DNA of 64,000 bases. Origin: Undaria pinnatifida (lineage: Eukaryota; Sar; Phaeophyceae; Laminariales; Alariaceae). Under the pieces are notes generated by a model. That model did not search any database and was not told where the DNA came from. It saw only the letters and a list, made by a program, of their open reading frames with translations. The translations under genes and the position numbers were made by a program. Positions 45,013 through 56,575 of the stretch are shown piece by piece; positions within the stretch are counted from its first letter, which is position 1, and every line of letters begins with the position of its first letter. The stretch lies in contig JABAKD010000020.1 in the NCBI GenBank assembly GCA_012845835.1, forward strand, positions 8,618,915 through 8,682,914, written 5' to 3'.

Positions 45013-47430
45013 TTAATTAGTTGAAATTGCCGAAAACAGGCACCATGTCGGGCCCGCCGGCGTCTGAGTGGAACCCAAGTCTTTTTAGGCGGACAAATAT
45101 AGGGGGTGGTTCTCGGACAGCCCCTGGATTGACCAGCAACAGCCACTACATACGCACCAAAATCTGTCTCTGCTTCCTCGGGGGGGTACATCAGTTATTA
45201 TCAGGTTATGATGCACCATAGTCTGGCTTTGCTTTCTGGGGTTCATATCGGTTATCTGAATTTTGTCCGTTCCAACTTTTCGTTGTTGTTTCGGAGCGCT
45301 ATAAGGCGGCTTTACATTTGTTGATTGTTCGGGAAATGAAAAAAAAATCAAGTAGTAATGGGACTTGTCCGGGGGGCGGAACAGAGAATGGTTCTTTCAG
45401 TATGGAATATAATCTGCGTTTGTTGGCGCTACGCAGTATGTGGAGGGGGGGGGGGGGGGGGGGGGGGGGGTACGGGGGGCGCGTGCCCTTTGTCGTGTTC
45501 AGTAGACCTTTGTGGGAACAGCGAGATAATAGTACGAGAAGAGAGAGTCAACTTGTGCAATGCCCGCTGTTTTCTGATTTGGTCGATTTTATAGTCTATG
45601 TTGACGAACAACGTGCATGTTCTTGTTCTCCTGCATCCCAAGGAGCAGCAGCTCCTCCATGTGTTGTAGCACAATCATGTAGGTGTTCTATACCACTACA
45701 ACGGAGTATTGGGTATTGATTGGCCAAAGGCGGCCCTGTAAAACCGTTAATTCAGCACACTATAAGATAACAAAACAAGAAAATGTGCTCCGATTATGAG
45801 TCAACTCCTCTCGTTGCTGTTTGCTGTTGTACAGCACCTTCCTGCTTGTGGATGGAGAACAGCGCCTAAACGTTTTTACCCTGCGTCCAATCAAAGACCG
45901 GCCAGTACCGGTTGGTTGTTTTTGTCCGCAAATTATGCTCACGACATTACATACAATTACCTTTTTTGGTATTTTTGCTGAGCGGGCCCGGTTGGGGTAC
46001 ATCCCTGGCCTCTCAAGATCTCCCATTTGAACACCGTCTCCTTCCATTGCTTGCGAAAGGGTCCAGATTTTCTTTGGTTTCTTCCTTCGCCTTTTTCTTC
46101 TTTGAGGTTTTCGTTTTTTTAGTTGTTTCTTGATTCTTCACTTGTTCCCTTCAATTCTGGTTTCTGCCAATTCGATTTTGGACATTTTTTCATTTATTTT
46201 TTTACATTAATTTTTTTAATGTTCGTGCAAGTTGAAATTCCTCAAATTTGCCGCCTGCAAGGACAATTGAAGTGCACGAAGCTCATAATCGTACACACGC
46301 GCACGAGTTTTTTGTGATCGTGTGCCTAAAATGCCGGGTTTCGATGCTGAGCACATGAACCCATCAACGAGCAGGAGGAGGAAGCGGGAACAGGTTGCTT
46401 GGCGAATCAGGATCAGGGTCGGGGGGGGGGGGGGGGGGGGGGGGGCAACCGTACTCATTTGTTGCTCGCCTTGTCATTCAGGGTGGGGGGGGTGCACAAC
46501 AACAGTTAGGTAGAGAAAGGGACGGAGACAAACATAAATAAGGCTTATATACCGACGACGGCGCGGAATCCAACGCAATACGTGAGAAAAGCACGTCATC
46601 TCGTACGGATGACAAGGAGCCGAGCAAAAGCTTTCGGCGCACCAGCCCTTACGAATAGGGAATCGGGAACGGGGGCATATTATATTATACTAATAAAAGT
46701 TAGGAAAGAGCGTGAGCGTGAGTGCATGTTGCCAAGTAACCTCAAATTTATAAGTGCTATAAAACCAACAAAATGTATGCATTCGAGTTCGTCGATTGAA
46801 TCTCGCCGACTTCGCAACAGGGATGGATCTGCGGTGCTCTCCCCTCGCCACTTACTATACATACATACCTGGTGGTTAAGATCAGAGAGAGTAGCAGTAT
46901 ATAGTAGAGTCCACTAGGAGCAGCACACTACGAATACCATTCAAACGTCTCCAGCGTGCACGCTCAATGACAACCAACCAAAAGGATGGACGATTCTCGC
47001 CGACTTCGTATTCGTTCTTTTCGAGCGTGCGCACCTCTGGAGACATCATCATGAATGAGTGGTTATTTTCATCTTTTTTTTTTAGAAAAAATACTATCTA
47101 ACAACGTCAGCTGTGAGTTCGACGGATTTAGGGTCGATACTCATCTTTTTTTTGCAAGCTGCGTACTACATCGATTGCCCGTTTTTAGCAAGTAAGTTTC
47201 ATGGGTCAGCACTTAGACTAGACTACGGCGTAATAATAATATCATGATATGGCATTATATTACACTAACTACTTTCATCATGCATGACCAAGTAGTAAGT
47301 GTGAGATTGGTAACATCAATCGTCTGTGTATCTATTACTAACATAATAATAAATACTGGTAGTAACAAAATAATGACAACAACGAATAGTATGACATCAT
47401 TGATCACCACTACTAACCGCGGTAGATGAA
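45013..47430. other. Intergenic, two very long G runs
   Basis: G26 lies at 45445-45470 and G25 at 46421-46445. A CGTCAGCTGTGAG word with the start of element C is at 47105. No gene is supported. Confidence 0.4.
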
Positions 47431-47433
47431 AGT

Positions 47434-48330
47434 AGGAAGGAGACCGCAGACAGGGTAGCAAGGTACCAGGCCGACTAGTAGGTGGAACCTTTCTATCTAT
47501 GCCACTCGTACCGCCAACTGCTGCGGCTGCTCGGAATGTGATGTCTTGGTACTTTGATTTTTCCGTGAATTTATTTATTTTATTTTATTTTATTTTATTT
47601 TTCTTTCCCCTTCTTATCCTTATGAAGGGAGTCTTGCATGGTGGGTAGGTGACGAGCCTGTTTTATTTGGCCCTCCCAGTCTTCCTTCTTCTACTTGTTT
47701 CTTTTTTCCGGGGTATTTTTTCTCTTTCCCTTTCTTTCCCCCTTGCATGTCCATTTTGGCTCATGCTCGGGGTATGTTTCTATCTCCCGTGCTTTGGCTC
47801 CCCTTTTTATTTATTTATTTATTTATTTTGTCTTGGTTTCTTTCGTTGTTTCTCTCTTTTACAAGGTATTTTGGTTTAATGAGAAGAACACAAAGGGGGG
47901 AGGGGGGGGAAACAGGAGGAGTAGAAGGAAAGCCGTCCAAGGGAATGGGGGCAGGGGGGGCAACAGGAGGAATAGAAGGGAGACCGCGGTGGACGAAGGC
48001 AGGAAGGAGATGGCAGACAGGGTAGCAAGGTACCAGGCCGACTAGTAGGTACATAGCACTTTTCGTCTTTCTCTGGGGTATTTTTTTCCCCTTTGTTCCC
48101 TCCTTGCGTGTCCAGGTTTTTGGCTCGTGTTCGGATTATCTTATTTTGGTTTTACTTTACTTTATTTTATTTCATTTTATTATGTTTCTTTTCCGAGCTT
48201 TGGCTCTCCTTTGCGGTTGGGTTGTTTCTTCGATTTCCCCTTCATTTTGTCTGTTTCATTTTTTGTTTTATTTTTATCTTTGTTTTTATTTGTTTTCTTA
48301 TTTTGTTTTTTGTTTTTTGTTTTTGTTTTT
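47434..48330. repeat. Tandem duplication of a roughly 500-bp T-rich segment
   Basis: The phrase GACAGGGTAGCAAGGTACC, followed by AGGCCGACTAGTAGGT, is at 47434-47482 and again at 48002-48049. Each copy is followed by GGGGTATTTTTT, TTTCCC, CTTGC(A/G)TGTCCA, GGCTC(A/G)TG(C/T)TCGG and GCTTTGGCTC. The units carry TTTAT and TTTTG simple repeats and are non-coding. Confidence 0.7.
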
Positions 48331-48464
48331 GTTTTTGTTTTTGTTTATTTCGTATTTCTCTCTTCCAATGTATTTCTGTTGCTGACGTATGTATGTTGTG
48401 CCTGTCGTACCCAGTACTAGGGCATGACATTGCGTTGTCGAATGCATTACGATGCATTATCTCT

Positions 48465-48888
48465 GTGTCGTGGCTTGTGACCACAGAGCTGATCTTTCTA
48501 GGGTGAAGAATCAGTACGGACACTGGGTGTGCTGGATGTCGACGAGTAGAAGAACGGTTTAATGTGAAGAACACACACACACACACACACACACACACTA
48601 CTACTCTCGTATGATGGTAGTATAGTCTAGACTAGCTTGTTTGGTTGGTTGTTGTGTTCTCGTACCCGGTATGCTAGTATTTCACTTCTTGCTTTGCCTT
48701 GATGAATTGCGACTGACTGTTTGGTTTACTCTGCTTCGCAGTCTGTGACTACTACTAAGTCTATTAGGAGGTTAGTTGGGATGGAGAATCAGCACGGACT
48801 GTGGGTGTACTGATGATGATGTATGTATGTCGTTGGGTAGAAAGAACAACGAACGGTTATCAATTAAATGTGAAGACAACACACACCG
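48465..48888 (+). repeat. Dispersed repeat family B, copies 4 and 5, with (AC)n
   Basis: Copy 4 (48465-48598) runs from GGCTTGTGACCACAGAGCTG through GAAGAATCAGTACGGACACT and CGGTTTAATGTGAAGA into an (AC)14 tract at 48570-48598. Copy 5 (48738-48888) runs from GTCTGTGACTACTACT through GAGAATCAGCACGGACTG to AATGTGAAGACAACACAC. The two are in direct orientation and share upstream words such as GTACCCGGTATG. Confidence 0.75.
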
Positions 48889-48914
48889 TACATTAATTTA
48901 GTTTTTGCTTTTAG

Positions 48915-49022
48915 TTCTCAACACTTTTTACTTTCCAGCTTCTCTGGACAAGCCGTAGTCACAGGTGGTGTGGTGCCGTCCCTTCCCCCCCCGATTCTTG
49001 CCTTCAATTTTTATCGCGCATA
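48915..49022 (-). mobile_element. SINE 3' fragment
   Basis: On the minus strand it reads CGCGATAAAAATTGAAGGC, a short G tract, ACCTGTGACTACGGCTTGTC and CAGAGAAGCTGGAAAGTAAA. This is the last third of the SINE with no head: a truncated or broken copy. Confidence 0.75.
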
Positions 49023-49799
49023 CAGCAGTGAGTGTTACATGTAGATGTGTGAAAACATCAGTTCAATGTTGGCCGCAGGAATCATTCCAAATCCCGCACT
49101 ACCCCGGGGGTCAAAGACAGAGAGAGCAAAAAGAGCTGTCGATTCCTGGGTGGCTATCTCACCTTCTTGACCGAACCTTATAGGGTTCGGCAGAATAAGG
49201 CCGGCGAGTGCAAGGTGTTGACTAAACCGAAGGGGAGAGGTTAACACCAGCGAGTCTGTATTTTGCAGAGATGGAAAAAAAACTGGTACAGGTACACACA
49301 CGAAAGTGTGTGGCTTTTTTTACCCGGATCTCCAGGAGGTTCTAAAAACGACACAAAAAATCAGCGTCAAAGGGGCCCACAAAAGCAAAGAAAGCGTGAC
49401 CAACGTCCGATCGATGAAATTTATTCAAGAAAAAAGATCCGTTTTCCTGTTGGGATATCTTTTTTTCACTTGGCGCTGGTTGTGCATATTCTACGAGATA
49501 ATAATGCACTCGGCAAATACCATATGATACAACATACCTGGTACATATAATATGATAACGTGGGGGTAGAGCCCTGAGGTGGGTAGTGATACAGTATACA
49601 GCAGAGACGGGCTGTACTCTGACAGCAGCATGTAAAAAGCAGAGACGGGCTGTACTCTGACAGCAGCATACTCTATAGAAAACAAAGCATACAGCAGCAT
49701 ATCAGGGAAAGAAGCGAAGGGAAAGAAGCGGCAGCAGCAGCAAAAAAAAAAGAAGAGAAACAACGAACGAATCGTGAGGCGGCGGGGGGGTGGTTCCAG

Positions 49800-50050
49800 A
49801 TGTTTTGCCGAAAAAATATTCAAAAACTTCTGAATTTTTCAATTTTTTTCATCGGAGATATCTCCCATAACAATCTCCATTCTACGACTCCCATAACAAT
49901 TTCCAGTTTTCGCTTGCCACAGCAAGCGGCAAGCAGCACCAGCAAGCCTTTCCAGACTTTCGCGATCTACCACAGGAAGAAGATGCCCAGGATCTTCCTG
50001 CCAGCCGTGACCCCCAACAACAACGCTCTGCTGGAGAGGCCGCAGCAGAA

Positions 50051-50083
<33 letters not shown>

Positions 50084-53000
50084 GAAGGGCACCGCTTTTG
50101 ATCTCGATGACAGCCATTTCAACGAACAAGATTGCAGCAGCAGTACCGATTCAGCAAATGAGAGCTCCAGTCCAGACTTGCTTCACCCCAACAACCTTGG
50201 AATCAATCACGCATGCCAGAGACAGCAGCAGCTGTCACCGCCGCAGCCGCTTGAGTTGGGCCTTGGCAGGGCGAATGCTCACGGTAGTACTATTCGCAAC
50301 ATCAGCAGCAGCAGTAGCGCAGCTTTAAAACGTGCACATGTTGAGACTCATATTAATACAGGCGCTCGTCCCGTGGGGCACGTAAAAAATACTCGACCAA
50401 GACATGATCATGACTCCGCGTCGAGCATCATGCCAGTTGAGTGCAACACCATCATCGTCGGCTCTAGCAGCAGCGTCGTTGGCGGATCCACGTCCAAGGC
50501 GGTGGCGGATCCAGTCGGGGAGGGTCCTCCATCGTCTCTGCCGTTTCTCGAGAGTTCTGCTCGTAATGGTGTGTGTCGCTCTAGGGATGGCAATGATCTC
50601 GCAGAAGAACCAGTCGCAGCAGCAGTAATGGCGGCAGAGCCGGCAGCATGTGGTAATGGTACAGAGGGAACCAGGCCTTTCAAAGATGGTGACGATGATG
50701 GCGGTGGTGGAGGAGGGAGAGGGGGAGGAGGAGGGGGGGGGGGGGAGGAGAGAAAGAGGAGGGCGTTCAAGTTGGTGGCAGTGGCAGCAGGGGCAGGGCA
50801 AAGGCAATAGCAAGGAGAATAAGGGGGAGGGGGGGGAAGAGGAGGGGGAGAAGAGGGAGGGGGAGGAGGAGGAGGAGCGTTGGGAAGCACCGTTTGCTGT
50901 GGTCTTCAAGACCCAAGCCCTCGGGCTCACTCTCGGTGCAGCCGAGGACGGCTCTATCGTAGTGTGCGAAACAATCACGGACAGCCACTACAACAACACT
51001 GACCCTGCTACAGCTGCTGCTGCTGCTGGAGGTGCTGGTAGCGATGCTGCTACGGCAGCGGGGGTGGCCACACCGCCCAACTTCTCCAAGATATGCGTGG
51101 GAGACCGACTGGTCTCCCTGGGAGGCACGAGCGCCGCAGGGCTTAGCATGTCCGACGTCGAAAGGATGGTTGTTCGTGGTTCTCGCCCGATAAAAATGCT
51201 GTTTCAGCACGTTGGTGCCGTTTCAAGCGCAACAGGCTCCGCTCCTGCCTGTGCCGCTGCTGCCGCCGCGGTGGCCGGCGCGGCGACCCCCTTGTCATCG
51301 ACGACGACGATAAAACGGCCGTTGGGAGGGCTGGAACGGCCGTCGCGCGATTGCCTGTTGGACATCATTAGCGACATTGCCACGCAGGAAGATTATTTGC
51401 CCGAGTCGCAGCTTCCTCTGGCTGTAGAGAACCGACCGCGGGGGGGGGGGGTCGTAGCGGATTGTTCTCACTCGGGGACCCAAACTGCGGCGGTGGCGGC
51501 GCCGGCGGGTACCAGGCGGGGCAATGGGAGGGTGGTAGGCGGCCCCGACGGCGGCAGCGGCGGCGGTAGCGGTAGCGGTAGCGGTAGCGATGGTAGAGGT
51601 GGTGCGTGGATTGCGCGGAAAGCGGCGAGCAGTGACCCACCGGCGAGACACGAGCGGGGCGCGTTTTCCCCGATGAATACGATTTTTGCCACCCCTGATC
51701 GTACACCGGGCGGAAACAGTATCCGCGACAGCCAGAACTGGTTATGCTCTCCTCTGCCCCCAGCCTACCCCGCCCCCCCCGCCTCCTCCCCCGCCTCTTC
51801 CCCCTCGTCCGCTTCTACCGTACGAGATGTTCCACGGAGGGGGTGTAGAGCGACCACCCCAACCCAGACCCCGACCCCGCCGGAGCGGCGATCCCTTGCG
51901 GACAGGGACGCCCATCTCCAAATCCCGTCTCCCTCCGCGGCACGAGCGAGGCATGAAGAGGCAACGTGTCTTTCCGGAATCCGCTTCCCCTCTACTTGCA
52001 CAAAATATGTCGACTACACCAGCAGTGATTACGCAGACGCTACGGGAGATAATGATGCCCCGGGCTCGCAGGAAATCGATGCACGAGGAGGAACCGACGG
52101 CCGAGAGGATGCCCGAGCAAGATCGTCCGTCGCGCCGGATAGAGAAATGAGAGCGGCGGAAGGGGGACAGGGCGTAGTCGAACGCGGGGGCCAAGCGGCG
52201 GCAGCAGCGACAGAAGCAGCGGCAGCAGCAGCGGCAGCGGTAGCAACAGCGGCAGCAGCGGTGGCGTCAGCGTCGGCATCTACAGTGGCAGTACCTGCGA
52301 CGAAGGTGTCTTCGGCAGCTGCAGCGGCTTTGGTGCGCTTAGCACGGGCTGCTTCCCCAGCGTGTCCTGGTGCCGGGGGTATTCAAGGTGCTAGCGACGG
52401 CAGCAGCATAGGCAGCGGCGCCCCAAGGTGGTCCAAATCGGGGAGCACAGATGGTTCTTGCGTGGTGGCAGAAGCTAATCATGCTGCTGCGGCCCTTGGT
52501 GTTCCTGCTCATACTCCTGCTGCTCATCATGCTCCTTCTGCTCCTCTTGCTCCCCGTCCTATCCCTGCTGCTCCTGATTCGTCTGTTGTATCCGCTGCGC
52601 CTGCTTCTTCTTCGCCTGCTGCGCCTGCTGCGCTTATTGCGCCTGCTGCACCTGCTGCGCCCGCTGCTCCTGCTGCTCCTGGTGTCGCTGTTGCGTCTGC
52701 TGCGCCTGCTGCGTCTGCTGCGCCTGGCCAGCTAAACAGGCATAACACTATCTCAAACAGAAATGGCAACAAAACCCCCACCGTTGCTAACGGTGCTAAG
52801 GATTCTTCTGTGGCCACTGGTGGCAGAAGTAAGCCAGCCGTGGCGGTGGCGCCAGCGGCAGCACAAACACGCAAAGCGGCGCCCGCTACGTCGGCGGAGG
52901 TCATGCGCATCCTAGCCAAGCTCGGGAGGAGGGGCGTGTCCGAGCTATCGCTCTACAAAAACCTGAGCTTCGACGAGCTGGTTACATTGTGTAGCTTTGT

Positions 53001-54498
53001 CGGTGTCGACGTTTCGAAGCGGCTCCCGAAGGCAACGATGGCAGAACGCCTTAATAGTGTTCACGCGCGCGAGGGTACCTTGAGCCACGGACTAAGTAAC
53101 GTGGCGAAATACGCCGGCGGGACAACAGCGCCGTTAGCAATCCGGAAACCTCCGCCACCACCACAACAGCTTCTATTACCACCATTTGGAGGGAGAGGAG
53201 GGAAAGGAGGATGGGGGGCAGGAGCAGGCAAAGAAGCAGGAGGAGGAGAAGGAGGTGGAAGAGGAGAACGAGGAGGGGCAGATGGAGGAGAAGGAAGGGG
53301 AGGAGGAAGAGGACGAGGAAGAGGACGAGGAAGAGGACGAGGAAAGGGCGTTCGTCATGAAAAGTCGGGTCCTAGTCTACGCCTCGGATCGGCCGCCATT
53401 TTCGCATCTCCTCGACAGGGCACTCCTTCCGATTCCCCAACACAGCTTCCTGTAAACAACGCCGTAGTCGAGGCCACTTCCGACACACCCATCCAGGAGC
53501 CTTCTTTCGAACCTCCATCCCAGCTGCTGCCGGCGATACCGCCGTCGCGTTTCCCCTCGCTGACTCTGCCACCTGACTACGCGCAGTCCGACTCGTCTCT
53601 CCCTCGTTCGATCGAGCGAACCGCCTCCATAAGCGCTGTCGTCTGGCCCCCTAGGAGCGAACCTCCCCCAAGTCTAGCGGGGCTAGGGATGGGGGGGGGT
53701 CGAGGAGGCGGAGAAGGAGAAGGAGCTAAAGGTGCTCGTCGCATGAGTGGGTTACCGCCGCCGCTACCGGTGACGAGTGCAACAGCAGGAGATAACTACC
53801 CATGGCTGCGCCCACTACGGACGGCAGCAGCACCACCAACACCACCAACACCACAACTAGCAGCGACGCCACTAGTACCACCACTAGCACCACCACTGGC
53901 TTCAGCAGCAGCAGCAACAACAACAGCAACATTGGCAACGGCAGTAACAACAACGACAACAGCGATTCCGTGCCGGACAGTGGTGGGACGACAAAATAGA
54001 GACGGGGATTGGGACCGCGAAGAGGACGAGGATGATGACCTGCGCTGGACGGACTGGGATCACTGTGAAAACGCTCCCATCGTTGCTCGAGGCAAGGGTC
54101 GCCGCGGCGGCGGCAGCGGCGACGGCTGCAGCGGCCTCGGCGGCGGTGGCGGCGATGTCGATGACGACGACGAGGCTTCCTGGTGGCAGGGAGAGTCTGA
54201 TGGAGATTGGTCGGCCTGTTCATCCCCGATTGCCGCGCCCACGTCACCGGCACGGTCTCTCGGGTGGGGGATTGGGGCTGATTCTATCGAAGATCGAGGC
54301 GTTGTCGGGGGGTGCGCTACGGTTCGTAGGCGAAACCCCCTTCTACCTGCTTCTTCCAGGAGGGGGGGTTCACCATCGAGGAGTGATGCGCTTGATCGGG
54401 CACTCGCTGCGCTACCGGGGTTGATTTCCGGTACGCGATCCGTGCGGACGGTGGGAACGCAGGTGGGTTTGGATGTGCTTCTGAAGGAGCTTTATTGA
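49800..54498 (+). CDS. PDZ-domain low-complexity protein (frame break at a G tract)
   Basis: Two overlapping frames make one plausible gene: 49800-50810 (ATG 49800 or 49983) and 50650-54498 in the +1 frame, the second having no good start of its own. The change lies where 50700-50840 is almost all G and A, so a miscounted G run, a small intron or a true frameshift are all possible. The first part is Gln-rich (50040-50090) and Ser-rich. The second has one PDZ domain (nt 50890-51210): FAVVFKTQALGLTLG forms the peptide-binding loop, then KICVGDRLVSLGG, LSMSDVERMVVRGSRPIKMLF. PDZ domains bind C-terminal peptides of partners, so a scaffold role is likely. Later come poly-Ala, a long Ala-Pro repeat (52500-52740), a SAP-like helical pair (FDELVTLCSFVGVDV, nt 52906-53070) and acidic Gly-rich segments. 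Confidence 0.78.
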
Positions 54499-54583
54499 CG
54501 CGTTACTAGTTTTCCTTGTGCATGTCGAAGGCGCAGGCGGGGGCGCATGTCCGGGAGAGGAGAGAGGCTGGCCGCACAGTTGC

Positions 54584-54584
<1 letters not shown>

Positions 54585-54618
<34 letters not shown>

Positions 54619-54627
54619 TGTTGTTGA
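54585..54627. repeat. (TTG)n microsatellite
   Basis: TTG (AAC on the other strand) units run almost without interruption just past the stop codon of the PDZ gene, probably in its 3' untranslated region. The same AAC unit forms the tails of repeat E. Confidence 0.85.
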
Positions 54628-54817
54628 TTATGTCGCCGGGTGAGCAGGCCGCTACTGGCGCGAGTGCTAACGTGCCGGGATAAACAGTGACGCCAGCAGG
54701 CAGATATCACGTGAGAGTGGCATCACTCGACCGGGTGCTCGTTGAAAGACTAAGCTGTCGCGTGAGGCGGGGGATGGCTATGCTACTCGTGTACAGCAAT
54801 AGAGTTGATTTGATCTA

Positions 54818-55668
54818 CTGCTCATTCCCTCTCTTCCTCCCCCTCCTATTCGCCCCCCTCCCCCCTCACCTCCGCCTCCTCCTCCTCGCCCCCGCCCCCG
54901 CTCTTCCTCCTCCTCCCCCGCTCACCCTCCTATTTTTTATTCCCCCCCTCCATCCCCTCCTCCTCCTCCCTCTCTCCTCCCCCCCCCTTCCCCCACCCCC
55001 CTTCTCCTGACTCTTGTCCTGACTCCCCTTCTCCCCCCTGCCCCCTTATCCTTCTTGCCCTTCCTCCTCCTCCTCCTCCTTCTCCTCCTCCCCCTTTATC
55101 TCCCCCTTCCTCCCCCTCCTCCTCCTCCTCCCTCTTTCCTCCCACCCTTCCTCACCCTCCCCTTCTCCTGACTCTTGTCCTGGCTCCCCTTCTCCCCCCT
55201 ATCCCCTCCCCTCCCCCCCCCCCCTTATCCTTCCTGCTCTTTCTTCTCCTCCTCCTCATCCTCCTCCCCCTTTCAGCCTCCTACTTGTTACCCTCCCCCC
55301 TCCTTCCCCTCCTCCCCCCCCTCCCTCTTTCCTCCCACCCTTCCCCCCCCCCTCCCCCCCCCCCTCCCCCCCCCCCCTTCTCCTGGCTTTCGTCCTGGCT
55401 TCCCTTCTCCCCCCTCTCCCCTCCCTTCCCCCTCCCGCCTTATCCTTTCTACCTTCCTCCTCCTGCTCATGCCCCCCCTCCACCCCCCATCCCGATCCCG
55501 CCCTTCGCCCTGCCTCCCCTTCTCTTGCCCGTTTTCTTGCCTATCCTTCTCGCCTCCTCCTCCACCTCCGTCTTCCCATCCTTCTCGCCCACGCCCCCTC
55601 CCTGCTCCCCCCCGCCCCCCCCCCTCCCCCCCCCCCCTCCCCCCTCCTTCCCCCTTACTTGCACCCCC
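54818..55668. repeat. 850-bp polypyrimidine tract with higher-order repeats
   Basis: The + strand is nearly all C and T. A longer unit is visible: CCCTTCTCCTG(A/G)CT, then (T/C)GTCCTG(A/G)CT, CCCCTTCTCCCCCCT, CTTATCCTT and CTCCTCCTC recurs near 55000, 55158 and 55374, so the unit is about 160-215 bp and amplified three or more times. Open frames across it are simple Pro/Leu/Ser strings and not genes. Such tracts can form triplex DNA. Confidence 0.85.
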
Positions 55669-56439
55669 TAATGTACGCGTAGCATGCCTCCGATGCATAG
55701 CTATGACTAATTCCCAGTTCACAGTTCAGGAGCACTCCCTACGTCCAAACCCACATCGGCCTCCTCTTTTTGCTGTTTCGCCCCCCCTCCCCCCTCCCCC
55801 CGTCGCACATTCCATCGCAAGACGTACCCTGCGTGATGGAAGACCAGGTACTAGGAGGAGAATGGACGGGGGGGGGGGCGAAGAGAGGCGCTCCTGCGCC
55901 GGGCAGATATCGCTGCTTCGCTGCTTGCTGCGTAGCGAGCCTGTGAGAGGAAGGGGCAGAACGGCTTGCGCTTCCTGTTTGTCTCGTTTTTTTCTCGCTC
56001 TCGCTATTTCCAGGTATGATAGGTGCCTGTGACAGCAGCAGGGTAGTGGGCTCTGCGTAGAGCTCTAGTCACCTCTTCGGAAGTGCCCCCACGCGGTTCG
56101 GGAAAAGTACTTAACAGGTGTGTAAGATACATTTTTTAGCAGTAAAAGGGACACGCGTTCTGCTCGGGTTCACTCATTTCTTGGTATATCAGGAGGCGTT
56201 TCCTAGGTCTACCGGTGCGGTTTTCGCGTGGATGCACTTGCTTGTTTACGTTTCAGGAAGCGTTCTTTGGTCACGTTTTTGTCGTTTTTTGTTTGGTATG
56301 GCGGGACGCGGCTGGTCCCACTTTTACCGCGTAACGAGCGCTTGCTTGTTTTTTTGAGGGGATTATCAATCATACCCGGTACGTTTGTATTTTATTTGCT
56401 TGCGCACCTCGACTAAATTGCGACGATGTTGGTTTTCTC

Positions 56440-56575
56440 TGTCCCATAGTCTGTGGCCGCAGAACTCTTACCTGTGAACAATGTTTAGGATGAATAACAA
56501 GGAAGGACACGGGATGTGGTGTGTGGTGTAACCGCTGGGTTGACGAAACGGTTTAAAGTTAAGACACCACGAACA
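56440..56575 (+). repeat. Dispersed repeat family B, copy 6
   Basis: This runs from AGTCTGTGGCCGCAGAACTC through TTAGGATGAATAACAAGG, GGACACGGGATGTGGTG and ACGGTTTAAAGTTAAGACA to CACGAACAC. It is diverged, but the order is kept. The upstream words GTACGTTTGTATTTT and AATTGCGACGATG resemble copy 5. Confidence 0.6.

Noticed and set aside
50325-50978. A long Ser/Pro-rich antisense frame opposite the PDZ gene
   Set aside because: It is the mirror of GC-rich Gly/Glu codons; the plus-strand PDZ domain is decisive.
55175-56032. A 285-codon Pro/Leu/Ser-rich frame
   Set aside because: It reads through a polypyrimidine tandem repeat; openness follows from the absence of A and G.
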